From the NCBI GenBank assembly GCA_015059865.1, contig SUZP01000003.1, forward strand, positions 19,490 through 83,489: DNA of 64,000 nucleotides. Reading direction: 5' to 3'. The notes below the pieces were generated by a model. It saw nothing but the letters and a program-made list of their open reading frames with translations. It was not told the DNA's origin and ran no database searches. Positions 42,850-53,386 of the stretch are shown one piece after another. Every line of letters begins with the position of its first letter. The first letter of the stretch is position 1. The stretch is from Rikenellaceae bacterium (GTDB lineage: Bacteria > Bacteroidota > Bacteroidia > Bacteroidales > Rikenellaceae). Both the position numbers and the translations under genes were made by a program.

Positions 42850-43806
42850 ATGAAAAAAATCTTAATCGTTGGTGCAGGTGGTCAAATTGGCTCTGAGTTA
42901 GTGCCATACCTGCGTGGTATCTATGGTACCGACAATGTAGTTGCAACGGATGTTCGTGAGTGCACAGGCCTCTCCGAGGAGGGTCCATTCGAGACTCTCG
43001 ATGCGTTAGACGGCAAAGCAATGGAGGCTATTGTTTCGAAGTATGGTATCGATACTATCTTCAACCTCGTAGCACTGCTATCAGCTACGGGTGAGCGCAA
43101 TCCTCAGTTGGCTTGGAAAATCAATATGGGCGCATTGATGAACTCGTTAGAGATTGGTCGTGAGCACAATTGTGCAGTATTCACCCCTTCGTCGATTGGC
43201 GCTTTTGGCCCTACATCACCAAAGGATATGACTCCGCAGGACACCGTGATGCAGCCTACCACAATATATGGTGTATGCAAGGTTACTGGTGAGATGCTCT
43301 CGAACTACTACGCTCAGCGTTATGGTCTTGACACTCGCTCGGTGCGCTTCCCAGGTCTTATCTCGAATAAGACTCTTCCGGGTGGTGGCACTACCGACTA
43401 CGCAGTAGAGATATACTACGAGGCTATCCGCAACGGTCGCTACACTTGTGCAGTGCCAAGCGATGTCTATATGGATATGATGTATATGCCAGACGCTTTG
43501 CGTTCGATTGTGGAGTTGATGGAGGCAGACCCTACAAAGTTGAAGCACCGCAACAGCTTCAATGTTACAGCAATGAGCTTCACTCCTGAAATTCTTGCAG
43601 CCGAGATTCGCAAGCGCATCCCTTCATTCGAGATGGATTACGATGTAGACCCAGTTAAGGAGTCTATCGCTAAGAGCTGGCCAAATAAGCTCGACGACTC
43701 GTGCGCACGCGAGGAGTGGGGTTGGAAGCCACAGTGGGATATCTCGTCAATGACCGATGATATGCTGGCTGCCGTAGCCAAGAAGTTGGAGGCAGAGAAG
43801 AAATAG
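42850..43806 (+). CDS. NAD-dependent epimerase/dehydratase, L-threonine 3-dehydrogenase-like
   Basis: A 318-residue extended short-chain dehydrogenase. The Rossmann motif is ILIVGAGGQIGSELVPYLR; the catalytic residues are in TPSSIGAFGP (Ser) and TIYGVCKVTGE (Tyr and Lys of YxxxK). The sequence through KWPGLISN-like RFPGLISNKTLPGGGTTDYAVEIYYEA matches the short-chain type of threonine dehydrogenase known from Bacteroidetes and animals, which oxidises L-threonine to 2-amino-3-ketobutyrate. A UDP-sugar epimerase is less likely, given that pattern. It is monocistronic, with its own promoter and a strong terminator. Confidence 0.88.
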   Translation: MKKILIVGAGGQIGSELVPYLRGIYGTDNVVATDVRECTGLSEEGPFETLDALDGKAMEAIVSKYGIDTIFNLVALLSATGERNPQLAWKINMGALMNSLEIGREHNCAVFTPSSIGAFGPTSPKDMTPQDTVMQPTTIYGVCKVTGEMLSNYYAQRYGLDTRSVRFPGLISNKTLPGGGTTDYAVEIYYEAIRNGRYTCAVPSDVYMDMMYMPDALRSIVELMEADPTKLKHRNSFNVTAMSFTPEILAAEIRKRIPSFEMDYDVDPVKESIAKSWPNKLDDSCAREEWGWKPQWDISSMTDDMLAAVAKKLEAEKK

Positions 43807-43822
43807 AGAAGTTTTCTATATA

Positions 43823-43871
43823 GAAGGTGGTTGTCCAACAAGTTTATTGAGCAACCACCTTTAATTTTTTT
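43823..43871 (+). terminator. Intrinsic terminator after the SDR gene
   Basis: AAGGTGGTTG and CAACCACCTT form a perfect 10-bp stem followed by TTAATTTTTTT. Confidence 0.92.
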
Positions 43872-43898
43872 AGAGATTATATAGTTTAGTGTTGTAGA

Positions 43899-43981
43899 AA
43901 AATAGCATATTATACCCCACCGCCCTAACGGGCTCCTCCCCTAAATCAGGGGAGGAATAGATAAGTGGATACGCTATTTTT
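43899..43981. repeat. Nested palindromic element between convergent genes
   Basis: Outer arms AAAAATAGC (43899-43907) and GCTATTTTT (43972-43980) enclose two small hairpins, GCCC/GGGC near 43923 and CCTCCCC/GGGGAGG near 43936-43955. The whole could act as a terminator for the ferritin gene or be a REP-like element. Confidence 0.65.
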
Positions 43982-43996
43982 TGTCTATATCAAGTA

Positions 43997-44521
43997 CTAC
44001 TCTGCCGAGGAGGCAAGTGGCGAGGCCTGCGTATAGACGCGTGTCGCTAACTCCTTGTCGAGTTGGTACATGCCATATTTATCATTCTCGACAGACTCTG
44101 ACGCGAATATCATCTCGCGCGCCGACTCCTCCTCCTCAATCTGCTCATCGATAAACCAAACCAACATATTTGATGAAGCGAAGTCGCGGTCGTCGTGCGC
44201 TATGGCTGCAAGATTATTGATAAGACCTGTCACAACCTTCTCGTGGCGCAAAGTCTCGCGGAACATCTCCTGCACCGACTCCCACTCAGTACGCACCTCA
44301 GCGATAGGTTTCAGTTCAACCTTCGCATCGCGCGAATTGAGGTAGTTTGCCAAGATGCGCGCGTGGTCCTGCTCTTCGAGCCACTGCACATAAAACCAAT
44401 TGGCAACACCTTTGTAACCCTTCGCCTCGGCATCCATCGACATCGAAAGGTAGAGATATGCCGACCATAACTCGGCGTTAATCTGCTCATTAATTGCTGT
44501 GTGTAATCTCTCGCTTAACAT
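43997..44521 (-). CDS. ftnA: Ferritin
   Basis: Iron-storage ferritin, 174 residues, of the non-haem bacterial type that forms a 24-subunit shell. The di-iron ferroxidase ligands are in place: Glu in NEQINAELWSAYLYLS, Glu and His in WLEEQDHARIL, Glu in RHEKVVTGLINN and the EQIEEEE helix. The C-terminal tail (TQASPLASSAE) is short and variable. It has a good own promoter and is divergent from the ClpA-type gene. Confidence 0.95.
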   Translation of the reverse strand: MLSERLHTAINEQINAELWSAYLYLSMSMDAEAKGYKGVANWFYVQWLEEQDHARILANYLNSRDAKVELKPIAEVRTEWESVQEMFRETLRHEKVVTGLINNLAAIAHDDRDFASSNMLVWFIDEQIEEEESAREMIFASESVENDKYGMYQLDKELATRVYTQASPLASSAE

Positions 44522-44561
44522 AATTTTATCATTTTAAAGGTTATTATTCTCTTTTTTGCTG

Positions 44562-44593
44562 CAAATATAATACAAGTTTTGCAATTTGTCAAA
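44562..44593 (-). promoter_or_regulatory. Promoter for ferritin (TTTG-N20-TATATTTG)
   Basis: On the minus strand TTTG (about 44593-44590) is separated by 20 bp from TATATTTG (44569-44562), 40 bp before the start codon. Confidence 0.75.
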
Positions 44594-44717
44594 TTGATAT
44601 TTTTTATATTCACATAAGCACATCTTATACACCTTCGTCACGACAGACAAAAACAGATACTCTTTTTTAACATAATAATTTTATTTTCGTATCCGTTATA
44701 TCGCCGAAAAAGGTAGA

Positions 44718-46982
44718 ATGATGATGAAAAAGAGTATTTCGAAGAGTTTGGAGAGCGCAATGGCGCAGGCGGTATTTAACACAGCGCAGGTAGATACACA
44801 ATGCTCTCTCAAAGATTGTTTAATGTTGCAGATACTCTCCTCGGAGGGTTCAATGGCATACAATATATTCAAAGAGTTGTTGCAGGATTGGCAGCTCTTT
44901 CAATTGCGCCTACGATTGGAGCGCGTAGCCTATCGTATGGGGCACGACACTGCATCGCCCGATGAATTTTACAAGGAGTATTCGTTGCATCTTGCCGAGC
45001 GTTTCGCTGATGCAGGGAGAATATCGACTACACACGCCGTAATAGATATTTTGGAGGACACTACTACCCTATCCTCACGAATTTTTGTGCTTTACAACAT
45101 TACGGCTGAGATATTCTCGGAGAAGACGAGAGACGAAAGAGAAGAGAGGAGAGAGGAACAGCAAAAGACGACAGATGACAGCCGAGAGAGGAGAGAGGAT
45201 TCCGTTTTGGAGCGATTTGGCACTGACCTTACCGCATTGGCTCGTCAGGGAAAGATAGACTCCGTGGTAGGTCGCAAGCGCGAGACGGAGCGCGTAGTTC
45301 AGATTTTGGCTCGTCGCAAAAAGAACAACCCCGTACTCGTTGGCGAGGCGGGTGTGGGCAAGAGTGCCATTGTCGAGGGGTTGGCTCTGCGCATTGTCGC
45401 AGGCGATGTTCCGCACACCATAGCCGACAAGCGTATCTTCGCACTCGATGTCGCTGCTCTGGTGGCCGGCACGAAGTATCGTGGAGAGTTCGAGGAGCGA
45501 CTTGGGCAGGTGCTCGATGAGTTGCGCAGTCGTGGCGATACGATACTCTTTATTGACGAGATTCATACCATTGTAGGTGCAGGGGCTACGCAAGGCTCGC
45601 TCGACACGGCAAATATCTTGAAACCGGCACTTGCGCGTGGCGAAATTCAGACCATAGGAGCCACCACACCCGACGAATATCGCGAAAATATCGAGCGAGA
45701 TTCCGCCCTCGAACGCCGCTTTCAGCGCGTGATGGTAGAGCCTACAACCGAGAGTGAAACGCTTGATATTCTGCGCAATATAGCACCACTCTACGAGCAA
45801 CATCACACCGTACGCTACACCGAGGAGGCTCTGCGTGCTTGCGTGGAGTTGTCGGGGCGATATATCTCCGACCGCCACTTCCCCGACAAGGCGATAGACC
45901 TTTTAGACGAGGTCGGTGCTACGGCACACCTCCACTGCGAAGGGGCTCTTGTCGAGATTGGCAAGGCGGAGGTGGCGAGGTGTTTGACAGTTGCAACGGG
46001 TATCCCTACTGAGCAGTTGGCGACCTCGACAACACTGCATCTGCAAGGCTTGGAGCAGCACCTAACCTCTCATATTATCGGGCAGGAGGAGGCTCTGCGC
46101 CGTATCTCGCGCCATATCTGTCGCGCCCATTCGGGATTGCACGACGAGCATAGGCCTCTCGGCGTATTTCTCGTGGCAGGACCTACGGGCGTGGGTAAAA
46201 CACTTATGGCAAAGGAGCTGGCGCGCCACCTCTTCGGCTCGCGCGATGCACTCGTGCGACTCGATATGTCGGAGTTTGGCGAGGCTCACAATGTCGCACG
46301 GCTTATCGGCTCACCTCCCGGATATGTGGGTTATGGCGAGGGTGGACAACTCACCGAGGCGGTACGCCGTAAGCCCTACTCGGTGGTGCTGCTCGATGAG
46401 ATTGAGAAGGCACACCCGTCAATATTCAACACCCTGCTGCAACTCTTCGACGAGGGGCGACTGACAGATGGCACGGGGCGCACGGTCGATTTTCGCAATA
46501 CCATTGTTATAATGACCTCGAATATTGGCTCGCGCGAGGTGGCGGAGCGTGGCAACGGAATAGGTTTCGGCACACCTTCGCGCCAACTCCACACCACAGC
46601 CGAGGCGGAGTATCGCCGTGCTGCCGAGCGTACATTCTCGCCTGAGTTTCTCAATCGTATTGACGAGGTGATACTCTTCGCTTCGCTCTCCGAGTGCGAT
46701 GCCGAGCAGATTGTACGGTTGGAGGTTACTACGCTGCGCCAAAGGCTCGAAAAACTCGGTTATCGTCTGCGTGTAACCCCTACGGCACTGCGCGAGTTGG
46801 CTCGGCTCGGTTTTTCATCGCGCTACGGAGCAAGAGCCATTCGTCGCACGGTTGTCAGCGAGGTTGAAGAGCCGATTGCTGCGATGATTGTTGCAGGCGA
46901 GATTGCGCCAAATGTCGAGATTGTTGTCGGGGCAACAAAGGGCGAGATTACAATCAGGCAACAAAAAGCAAAGGCAGGATAG
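44718..46982 (+). CDS. ATP-dependent Clp protease ATP-binding subunit (ClpA/ClpC type)
   Basis: Hexameric AAA+ unfoldase, 754 residues. An N domain occupies residues 1-135. A highly charged linker (136-162) is encoded by 11 consecutive heptanucleotide units and has no family counterpart. NBD1 has Walker A GEAGVGKS (209-216), Walker B LFIDEIH and [14 protein letters not shown]2 has Walker A GPTGVGKT near residue 490, [12 protein letters not shown] and [11 protein letters not shown]. The tripeptide I-G-F in a NGIGFGTP loop near residue 615 is the ClpP-docking signature, so the protein probably feeds ClpP. There is no ClpB-like middle domain. clpP is not nearby. Confidence 0.93.
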   Translation: MMMKKSISKSLESAMAQAVFNTAQVDTQCSLKDCLMLQILSSEGSMAYNIFKELLQDWQLFQLRLRLERVAYRMGHDTASPDEFYKEYSLHLAERFADAGRISTTHAVIDILEDTTTLSSRIFVLYNITAEIFSEKTRDEREERREEQQKTTDDSRERREDSVLERFGTDLTALARQGKIDSVVGRKRETERVVQILARRKKNNPVLVGEAGVGKSAIVEGLALRIVAGDVPHTIADKRIFALDVAALVAGTKYRGEFEERLGQVLDELRSRGDTILFIDEIHTIVGAGATQGSLDTANILKPALARGEIQTIGATTPDEYRENIERDSALERRFQRVMVEPTTESETLDILRNIAPLYEQHHTVRYTEEALRACVELSGRYISDRHFPDKAIDLLDEVGATAHLHCEGALVEIGKAEVARCLTVATGIPTEQLATSTTLHLQGLEQHLTSHIIGQEEALRRISRHICRAHSGLHDEHRPLGVFLVAGPTGVGKTLMAKELARHLFGSRDALVRLDMSEFGEAHNVARLIGSPPGYVGYGEGGQLTEAVRRKPYSVVLLDEIEKAHPSIFNTLLQLFDEGRLTDGTGRTVDFRNTIVIMTSNIGSREVAERGNGIGFGTPSRQLHTTAEAEYRRAAERTFSPEFLNRIDEVILFASLSECDAEQIVRLEVTTLRQRLEKLGYRLRVTPTALRELARLGFSSRYGARAIRRTVVSEVEEPIAAMIVAGEIAPNVEIVVGATKGEITIRQQKAKAG
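45124..45200. repeat. In-frame heptanucleotide array inside the ClpA-type gene
   Basis: Eleven units of 7 bp (AGACGAG, AGACGAA, AGAGAAG, AGAGGAG and variants, 77 bp in all), in register from first to last. They encode the charged linker of the unfoldase. Confidence 0.88.
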
Positions 46983-47056
46983 AGTGAGTAGAGAGTAGTG
47001 AGTAGTGAGTTGAGAGAGAAAATAATTCTTAATTCTCAACTCTTAATTCTCAATTT
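46982..47056. repeat. Heptanucleotide arrays with hairpin, between the ClpA-type and MATE genes
   Basis: GTGAGTA/GAGAGTA/GTGAGTT-type units (46984-47013) are followed by CTTAATT/CTCAACT/CTCAATT-type units. Within them GAGTTGAGA (47008-47016) pairs with TCTCAACTC (about 47035-47043). The MATE promoter begins six bases after the array. Confidence 0.85.
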
Positions 47057-47061
47057 ATTGG

Positions 47062-47069
47062 TATCTTTG
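47062..47069 (+). promoter_or_regulatory. -7 promoter element for the MATE gene
   Basis: TATCTTTG, 9 bp before the ATG at 47079, so the 5' leader must be extremely short. Confidence 0.6.
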
Positions 47070-47078
47070 CGACCGATT

Positions 47079-48437
47079 ATGGCATTTAGAGCAAAATATC
47101 TATCCAAGGTGGGCGAAATTTTACGCCTTGCGATGCCCGTAGTATTAGCCCAATTAGGCTATATTGCGGTGCAGGTGGCGGATAGTGCCATGGTGGGAAT
47201 GTATGGCGGTGAAGACGCTGTGCCATTGGCTGCCGTGGCATTCGGCTCTACTATTGCGTGGGTATTCACTTTTTTGTGCATGGGGCTCTCGATTGGTCTT
47301 ACGCCTATAATCGGAGAACTCTTTGTTCAGAAGCGCAAACAAGAGATGGCTCACTACCTCGAAACGACACTTCTCTTCTATCCGATTTTCGGTCTGGCGT
47401 GTATGGCTTTGCAGATTGCAACCGAGCCTCTGCTCTACCACTTAGGGCAACCTACCGAGGTTGTAGATATGGCACTACCATACTACCGACTGATGGCGTA
47501 CTGCTTGCCATTTGCGATGTTCTACGGTTCGTTCAAACAGTTTTTGGAGGGCGTAGGTAACACAAAGTCGGCAATGATTGTCGCCATCATTACCAATATA
47601 ATAAACATTGCGCTTAACTATGTCTTTATCTTTGGTAAGTGCGGTTTTGAGCCTATGGGGGCGTATGGAGCAGGTTTGGCAACTCTTATCTCCCGTATTC
47701 TCAACCCGATACTGCTCGGCGGATACTTTGTCTATGCAAAGCGTTACAGAGAGTATCTATCGCTATTCTCTCGAAAAGCGAAGCATTTCAAAAATACGCT
47801 CTATCTGCTGAAAATGGGACTTCCAATATCGGGGCAGATGGTGTTGGAGGCGTTGGCGTTTATCGTTACGGGAATAATGATGGGTTGGTTTGGCACCGAG
47901 GCGATAAGTGCAAATCAGGTTGGTAACACCTACGGTAACTGCACCTTCTTGATGGTGCTATCGCTCGGCTCGGCTACTACGATTTGTGTATCGCACGCCT
48001 TCGGTCGCAGGGATATCAACGAGATATGCGATGTGGTGCGTTCCTCGCTCTCGATGGCGGTGGTGTGGGGTATCAGTGTTATTATCGCCTTTGTGTCGCT
48101 GCGCCATATTATGCCGTTGCTCTTTACCAAAAATGAGGAGGTCATTGCGCTCGCTTCGCAGATGCTTATCCTCTACGGAACATTTCAATTGTCCGATGCC
48201 TTGCAGTGTATATTGGTGGGTATCCTGCGAGGATTGCAACAGGTGCGAAGTATCGCCTTAATATCCTTTATAGCCTACATCGTACTTAATATACCGGTGG
48301 GCTACTTTGTAGCGTTCCAACTCGGAATGGGTGCTACGGGATTGATTGTCGGCTATATCGTTGGACTCTCAACTGCTGCCATTCTCTATGGCGTTCAAGT
48401 TTCCCGATATCTGCGCTATCTGCGCAAAATTTCATAA
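47079..48437 (+). CDS. MATE family efflux transporter
   Basis: Inner membrane cation-coupled multidrug/toxin exporter, 452 residues with about 12 transmembrane segments in two homologous halves (AMPVVLAQLGYIAVQVADSAMVGMYG for the first, MGLPISGQMVLEALAFIVTGIMMGWFG for the second). The start at 47079 (MAFRAKYLSKVGEILRLAMP) matches family proteins; the longer frame begins in the heptamer array. It most resembles NorM-type transporters. The drug or metabolite exported cannot be told. Confidence 0.93.
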   Translation: MAFRAKYLSKVGEILRLAMPVVLAQLGYIAVQVADSAMVGMYGGEDAVPLAAVAFGSTIAWVFTFLCMGLSIGLTPIIGELFVQKRKQEMAHYLETTLLFYPIFGLACMALQIATEPLLYHLGQPTEVVDMALPYYRLMAYCLPFAMFYGSFKQFLEGVGNTKSAMIVAIITNIINIALNYVFIFGKCGFEPMGAYGAGLATLISRILNPILLGGYFVYAKRYREYLSLFSRKAKHFKNTLYLLKMGLPISGQMVLEALAFIVTGIMMGWFGTEAISANQVGNTYGNCTFLMVLSLGSATTICVSHAFGRRDINEICDVVRSSLSMAVVWGISVIIAFVSLRHIMPLLFTKNEEVIALASQMLILYGTFQLSDALQCILVGILRGLQQVRSIALISFIAYIVLNIPVGYFVAFQLGMGATGLIVGYIVGLSTAAILYGVQVSRYLRYLRKIS

Positions 48438-48588
48438 AAGCAACTCTTCTTTGCGGCCACTATCCTGCTTGCACGCCCGACAGGGTGTCGGCACGCTATA
48501 TCAAAGTAGCTAAAATCGCCTAAAAAGGGGCAATAATCGCATTTATTGCAAAAAACATTTTCCAAAATAGAAGATTTAGCAAGCAAAA

Positions 48589-48620
48589 GTTGATTATTCG
48601 CGAAATAATCGCTATATTTG
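48589..48620 (+). promoter_or_regulatory. gyrA promoter with palindrome in the spacer
   Basis: GTTG (about 48589-48592), a 20-bp spacer, and TATATTTG (48613-48620). The spacer holds a perfect inverted repeat GATTATT-CGCGA-AATAATC (48592-48610), placed where a repressor would block the promoter. Confidence 0.65.
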
Positions 48621-48671
48621 CGCGTATTCATTATTGAAAATTAACAACAAACTAAAATAAATAACAAAGTT

Positions 48672-51236
48672 ATGACAGAAGAACAAAATGTAACTCCTAC
48701 TGGTCGTATTGAGCGTATCAATATCGAAGACCACATGAAGGAGTCCTACATCAACTACTCGATGTCGGTCATCGTATCGCGTGCGTTGCCCGATGTTCGA
48801 GATGGTTTGAAACCTGTACACCGCCGTATCCTCTTCGACATGGATTCGGAGTTGCACCTCTACCACGACAAACCAACCCGTAAGTCGGCGCGTATTGTCG
48901 GTGATGTGCTCGGTAAGTTCCACCCACACGGCGACTCGTCGGTATACGATGCAATGGTGCGTTTGGCACAGCCTTGGGCTATGCGTTACCCACTCGTTGA
49001 GGGACAAGGTAACTTCGGTTCGATGGATGGCGACTCGCCAGCAGCGATGCGTTACACTGAGGCCCGTATGCAGAAGATTACAGACGAGGTTATGGCCGAT
49101 ATCGACAAGGAGACTATCGATTGGACAATGAACTTCGACGACACGCAGAAGGAGCCTACCGTACTCCCTACCAAGATTCCGTTGCTACTCGTAAATGGTG
49201 CAAGCGGTATCGCCGTAGGTATGGCAACGAATATGGCACCACACAACCTCTCGGAGGTTATCGATGCGTGCTGTGCATATATCGACAATACGGAGTGTAC
49301 CTGCGAGGATTTGCTCCACTTCGTCAAGGGTCCTGACTTCCCTACGGGAGCCATCATCTATGGCTACGAGGGTGTCAAGGAGGCTCTCTTGACAGGTCGT
49401 GGTCGCGTGGTTATGCGCGCACGCCACGATATCGAGACAACAGCGACAGGTCGCCAGCAGCTTATCTTCACCGAGATACCTTATATGGTAAACAAGCAGG
49501 AGATGATTAAGCACATCGCTACCCTCACAAAGGAGGGGCGTTTGGAGGGCATCGCCGATGTAAACGATGAGTCCGACCGTCGAGGAACTCGCGTAGTGGT
49601 AACTTTGAAGCAGGATGCCGTAGCGAATGTAGTGTTGAATATGTTGTTCAAGCACACCGAGTTACAATCTTCGTTCTCGGTAAACAACATCGCCCTCGTA
49701 AATGGTCGCCCACAGCTCTTAAATCTGCTCGACCTTATCCGCAACTTCGTAGAGCATCGTCACGATGTTGTGGTACGCCGCAGCCGTTTTGACTTGCGCA
49801 AGGCTGAGGAGCGTATGCACATCGTTCTCGGCTTGCTTATTGCACAGGATAATATCGACGAGGTTGTTCGCATCATCCGCAACGCCAAGAGTGTAGATGA
49901 GGCAAAGGCTACCCTCTCGGAGCGTTTCGGCCTGACCGATTTGCAGACCGCAGCTATCGTAGATATGCGTCTGCGCGCATTGACAGGATTGGAGCACGGC
50001 AAGCTCACCGCAGAGCGCGACGAGTTGCAGCAGACTATCGACTACCTCACCGCTGTACTTGCTGACGAGGCTATGCAGCTCGGCATCGTGAAGGAGGAGT
50101 TGCTCGAAGTGAAGGAGAAGTATGGCGACGAGCGTCGTTCGGAGATTGTTTACGCTTCGGAGGAGTTCAACCCTGAGGACTTCTACGCCGACGAGGATAT
50201 GGTTATCACCATCTCGCACCTCGGCTATATCAAGCGTACATCGCTCGCCGACTACCGCACACAAAATCGCGGTGGCGTAGGTATGAAGGGCTCGGCAACC
50301 CGCGATGAGGACTTTATCGAGCATATCTATGTCGCTTCGATGCACAATACGATGATGTTCTTTACAGAGAAGGGTCGTTGTTTCTGGTTGAAGGTTTACG
50401 AGATTCCTGAGGGCACACGCGCATCGAAGGGCCGTGCTATTCAGAATATCATCAACATCGAGCCTGATGACAAGGTGCGTGCTTACATCAACTGCAAGAA
50501 GTTGAACGACGAGGAGTATATCAACTCCAACTATATTATAATGTGTACCAAGAATGGTACCGTCAAGAAGACCAAGTTGGAGGCATACTCACGCCCTCGT
50601 ACCAATGGTATCAACGCTATTGAGATTCGTGAGGGCGACCGCCTTATCGAGGCTAAACTGACAAGTGGCTCGGCAGAGGTTATGATTGCTACTCGCGAGG
50701 GTAAGGCTATTCGCTTCAACGAGGCAACCGTACGCGAGGTTGGTCGTACCTCGATTGGTGTGCGTGGTGTATCGCTCGAAGGCGACAACGAGGCTATCGG
50801 TATGATTTGCATCGAGCCAGATTCAAATGAGGATGTACTCGTACTCTCGGCAAATGGCTACGGAAAGCGTACCGACCTTGACGAGTATCGTATCACCAAT
50901 CGTGGTGGTAAGGGCGTTAAGACCATCAACATCACCGAGAAGACGGGTGAGTTGGTGGCTATCAAGGCTGTAACCGACGATAACGAGTTGATGATTATCA
51001 ACCGTTCGGGTATCACAATCCGCACCTCTATCGAGCAGATTCGTGTAGCTGGTCGCGCAACGCAGGGTGTACGCATCATCAACCTCCGCGAGGGCGATGA
51101 GATTGCATCTGTGGCAGTAGTACCTGTAACCGAAGAGGAGGAACTCGAAGAGGGTGCAGTAGTTGAAGGAGCAGTAGCAGAGGGAGCAGAGAGTGCCGAG
51201 GCTGTTGCAACCGATACAAACAATGAGAATGAATAA
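48672..51236 (+). CDS. gyrA: DNA gyrase subunit A
   Basis: Type IIA topoisomerase subunit that cuts and rejoins DNA during negative supercoiling; 854 residues. The winged-helix/tower part has [17 protein letters not shown], with Ser89 and Asp93 at the positions of E. coli Ser83 and Asp87, the unmutated state for quinolones, and the catalytic Tyr near 128 ([10 protein letters not shown]). The C-terminal beta-pinwheel repeats ([24 protein letters not shown]) include a GyrA-box-like site. A long acidic tail of Glu, Ala and Val closes the protein, as in other regulated GyrAs. It has its own promoter. Confidence 0.97.
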   Translation: MTEEQNVTPTGRIERINIEDHMKESYINYSMSVIVSRALPDVRDGLKPVHRRILFDMDSELHLYHDKPTRKSARIVGDVLGKFHPHGDSSVYDAMVRLAQPWAMRYPLVEGQGNFGSMDGDSPAAMRYTEARMQKITDEVMADIDKETIDWTMNFDDTQKEPTVLPTKIPLLLVNGASGIAVGMATNMAPHNLSEVIDACCAYIDNTECTCEDLLHFVKGPDFPTGAIIYGYEGVKEALLTGRGRVVMRARHDIETTATGRQQLIFTEIPYMVNKQEMIKHIATLTKEGRLEGIADVNDESDRRGTRVVVTLKQDAVANVVLNMLFKHTELQSSFSVNNIALVNGRPQLLNLLDLIRNFVEHRHDVVVRRSRFDLRKAEERMHIVLGLLIAQDNIDEVVRIIRNAKSVDEAKATLSERFGLTDLQTAAIVDMRLRALTGLEHGKLTAERDELQQTIDYLTAVLADEAMQLGIVKEELLEVKEKYGDERRSEIVYASEEFNPEDFYADEDMVITISHLGYIKRTSLADYRTQNRGGVGMKGSATRDEDFIEHIYVASMHNTMMFFTEKGRCFWLKVYEIPEGTRASKGRAIQNIINIEPDDKVRAYINCKKLNDEEYINSNYIIMCTKNGTVKKTKLEAYSRPRTNGINAIEIREGDRLIEAKLTSGSAEVMIATREGKAIRFNEATVREVGRTSIGVRGVSLEGDNEAIGMICIEPDSNEDVLVLSANGYGKRTDLDEYRITNRGGKGVKTINITEKTGELVAIKAVTDDNELMIINRSGITIRTSIEQIRVAGRATQGVRIINLREGDEIASVAVVPVTEEEELEEGAVVEGAVAEGAESAEAVATDTNNENE

Positions 51237-51266
51237 TAAATTATAAACATTAACCGTTAGTATAAT

Positions 51267-52598
51267 ATGAAAAAGATTATCTCAATGGTAGTGGTTTTAG
51301 CGGCACTGGTAGTGCCTACCGTTACCGCACAGAAGATTAGCAGCGAAACTTTTAGCGCTAAGTTAGAGAAGAGCAATGCCGACATTGCAAACCCAAAGAA
51401 GGCGAGCAAATCGGCCACTTGGTACAACCGTGGTAAGTTGTGCGCCGATGCTATTATGGCACCAACAAAGGGATTGTTCTCTGGCCTTGATGCAAATATG
51501 CTCCCTATGAGCGTTGGCGTCAATGCCAACGAAGTTAAGGACGGCGTATACTCATTCGACTGGATGGATGTTCACTCCAAGGGTGGTAAAGTTTCGGCTT
51601 GGAAGATAAAGAAGGAGGTACTTCCTAACGCTTACGAGTTGGCTAAGGAGGCTTATGCTAAGGCGTACGAGTTGGACCCTGCACAGGCTCCAAAGATTAA
51701 GAGTGCCTTAGAGGCTCTTATCAACTTCTACTCTGAGCTCGGCTCGGTAAGCCTTGACATCACCGAGTATAAGACAGCTATCGACGCCTACAACAAGGCA
51801 GTAGGCTTGCAGCAAAACCCTGCTATCGGCAAGGTAGACCCTCGCTACTACTTCTACGCAGGTCAGTTGGCTGCATTCCTTGGTGCTCAGGAGCCTCAAT
51901 ATTTCGTTGATGGCGAGAAGTATCTCAACAAGGCTCTCGAAGCTGGATACAAAGACGAGCAGGGTAATCTCTACTACTTCCTCTTCCACTGCTACTATGG
52001 TCAGCGCGCTGCAAGCAAGGAGTTCCTCACAAAGGCTAAGAGTGCTCTGTTGGAGGGCATCGAGAAGTACCCGCGCAACGAGCGTATTATGGAGGGATTA
52101 ATCCAGCTCTACACCTCGGAGGAGGGCGTTGGTAACCCTGCCGACTTGGTTGAGCGCATCGACAAGATGCTCGCCGAGAAGCCAGACAATACAGACCTCT
52201 GGTTTGCACGCGGACAGGTATTCTTCAAGTTGAAGAATTTTGACGAGTGTATCAACTCTTTCCTCAAAATCAACGAGTTGAAGCCTAACGACTACGACAC
52301 CAACTTCTACCTTGGTTACTTCTATATGGCAAAGGGCGACGAGGCTAATCGCGATTTCAATGCACACCTCGACAGTATCAACTCGCAAGAGGAGTATCAG
52401 GCAAGATTGAAGGTTGTGAACGATACCTATATGAAGTCGTTGCCTTGGTTGGAGAAGGCTATGGAGTTGAAGCCTGATAGCGTAGACTGCGCTGAGTATT
52501 TGAAGGTTCTCTGCTTCCGTCTCCGCAACGAGGATGGTATGATGGATAAGTACAACAAGTACAACGCTATCTTCAAGAAGTTGAAGGGTATTCAATAA
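51267..52598 (+). CDS. Secreted TPR-repeat protein, 443 aa
   Basis: An exported protein with signal peptide MKKIISMVVVLAALVVPTVTAQ and several TPR units (YELAKEAYAKAYELDPAQA, EKYLNKALEAGYKDEQGNLYY, DLWFARGQVFFKLKNFDECINSFLKINELKPNDYDTNFYLG). The layout is close to that of a widely distributed Bacteroidetes periplasmic TPR protein. The role is unknown; a scaffold in the envelope is the likely kind of function. It begins 30 bp after gyrA without its own clear promoter, so it may be transcribed with gyrA, and ends at a strong terminator. Confidence 0.85.
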   Translation: MKKIISMVVVLAALVVPTVTAQKISSETFSAKLEKSNADIANPKKASKSATWYNRGKLCADAIMAPTKGLFSGLDANMLPMSVGVNANEVKDGVYSFDWMDVHSKGGKVSAWKIKKEVLPNAYELAKEAYAKAYELDPAQAPKIKSALEALINFYSELGSVSLDITEYKTAIDAYNKAVGLQQNPAIGKVDPRYYFYAGQLAAFLGAQEPQYFVDGEKYLNKALEAGYKDEQGNLYYFLFHCYYGQRAASKEFLTKAKSALLEGIEKYPRNERIMEGLIQLYTSEEGVGNPADLVERIDKMLAEKPDNTDLWFARGQVFFKLKNFDECINSFLKINELKPNDYDTNFYLGYFYMAKGDEANRDFNAHLDSINSQEEYQARLKVVNDTYMKSLPWLEKAMELKPDSVDCAEYLKVLCFRLRNEDGMMDKYNKYNAIFKKLKGIQ

Positions 52599-52617
52599 GC
52601 CCACACAACTATAAAAC

Positions 52618-52656
52618 AATAAGTCGCCCAACGATGCTTGGGCGACTTATTATTTT
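52618..52656. terminator. Bidirectional intrinsic terminator
   Basis: AATAAGTCGCCCAA and TTGGGCGACTTATT form a perfect 14-bp stem between the convergent TPR and glycosyltransferase genes. Confidence 0.93.
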
Positions 52657-52669
52657 GATATATATACTA

Positions 52670-53377
52670 TTACAACTTTCTAAATGGCAATCTCATCACG
52701 CCAAAGAAGGCCTCGCCAAAGATGCTGCTCGACATCTTCGATGTGCCGAGTTCGCGGTCGGTAAAGATTATTGACTCTTCGCGGAGGTGGAAGCCATGTC
52801 GCCAAGCGGTATACTTCATCTCAATCTGAAAGCCATAGCCAATCATCTCCACCTTGTCGAGGTCTATCGACTGCAACACCTCTGCGCGATAGCCGACAAA
52901 GCCTGCCGTAGAGTCGTAGACTGGCATTCCCGTAACCAAGCGCACATAGAGCGATGCTCCATAGGAGATAAGGATACGCGACAAAGGCCAATTCACAACA
53001 TTCATACCCTTGACATAGCGCGAGCCTATTACTACATCTGCATCCTTCTCCAAACGCGCAGCGAGACGCAATAGGTCATCAGGGTTGTGCGAGAAGTCGC
53101 AATCCATCTCGAAAATCTCGTCATAGCCACGCTCCAATGCCCAACGAAAGCCGGCAATATATGCCGTTCCCAGACCAAGCTTTCCGCTGCGTTCCAAGAG
53201 ATTTACACGCGAGCCATACTGCACCATCTTCTCGCGAATAATGGCAGCTGTACCATCGGGCGAGCCATCATCAACATAAAGAAGGTCGAAATCGCCCGCA
53301 AGCGACATCACCTTATCGGTCATACGAGCCACATTTTCACACTCGTTGTAGGTTGGAATTATTACGATTCTCTTCAT
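52670..53377 (-). CDS. Polyprenol-phosphate mannosyltransferase-like family 2 glycosyltransferase
   Basis: A 235-residue GT2 enzyme of the dolichyl/polyprenol-phosphate mannose (or glucose) synthase type, acting at the cytoplasmic membrane. Motifs: IPTYNECENV, VDDGSPDGT, LGLGTAYIAGFRWAL, the DxD-like EMDCDFSHNPDDL and the QIEMKYTAWRHGF acceptor region. No transmembrane segment is present, as in the minimal single-domain form. It probably makes a lipid-linked sugar for envelope glycans. It is last in a leftward cluster with a second glycosyltransferase and a lipid acyltransferase. Confidence 0.92.
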   Translation of the reverse strand: MKRIVIIPTYNECENVARMTDKVMSLAGDFDLLYVDDGSPDGTAAIIREKMVQYGSRVNLLERSGKLGLGTAYIAGFRWALERGYDEIFEMDCDFSHNPDDLLRLAARLEKDADVVIGSRYVKGMNVVNWPLSRILISYGASLYVRLVTGMPVYDSTAGFVGYRAEVLQSIDLDKVEMIGYGFQIEMKYTAWRHGFHLREESIIFTDRELGTSKMSSSIFGEAFFGVMRLPFRKL

Positions 53378-53386
53378 AATTCAAAT

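Noticed and set aside
48438..48588. Terminator of the MATE gene at the CCGACA/TGTCGG hairpin near 48478
   Set aside because: The 6-bp stem lacks a T run and is too weak to call.
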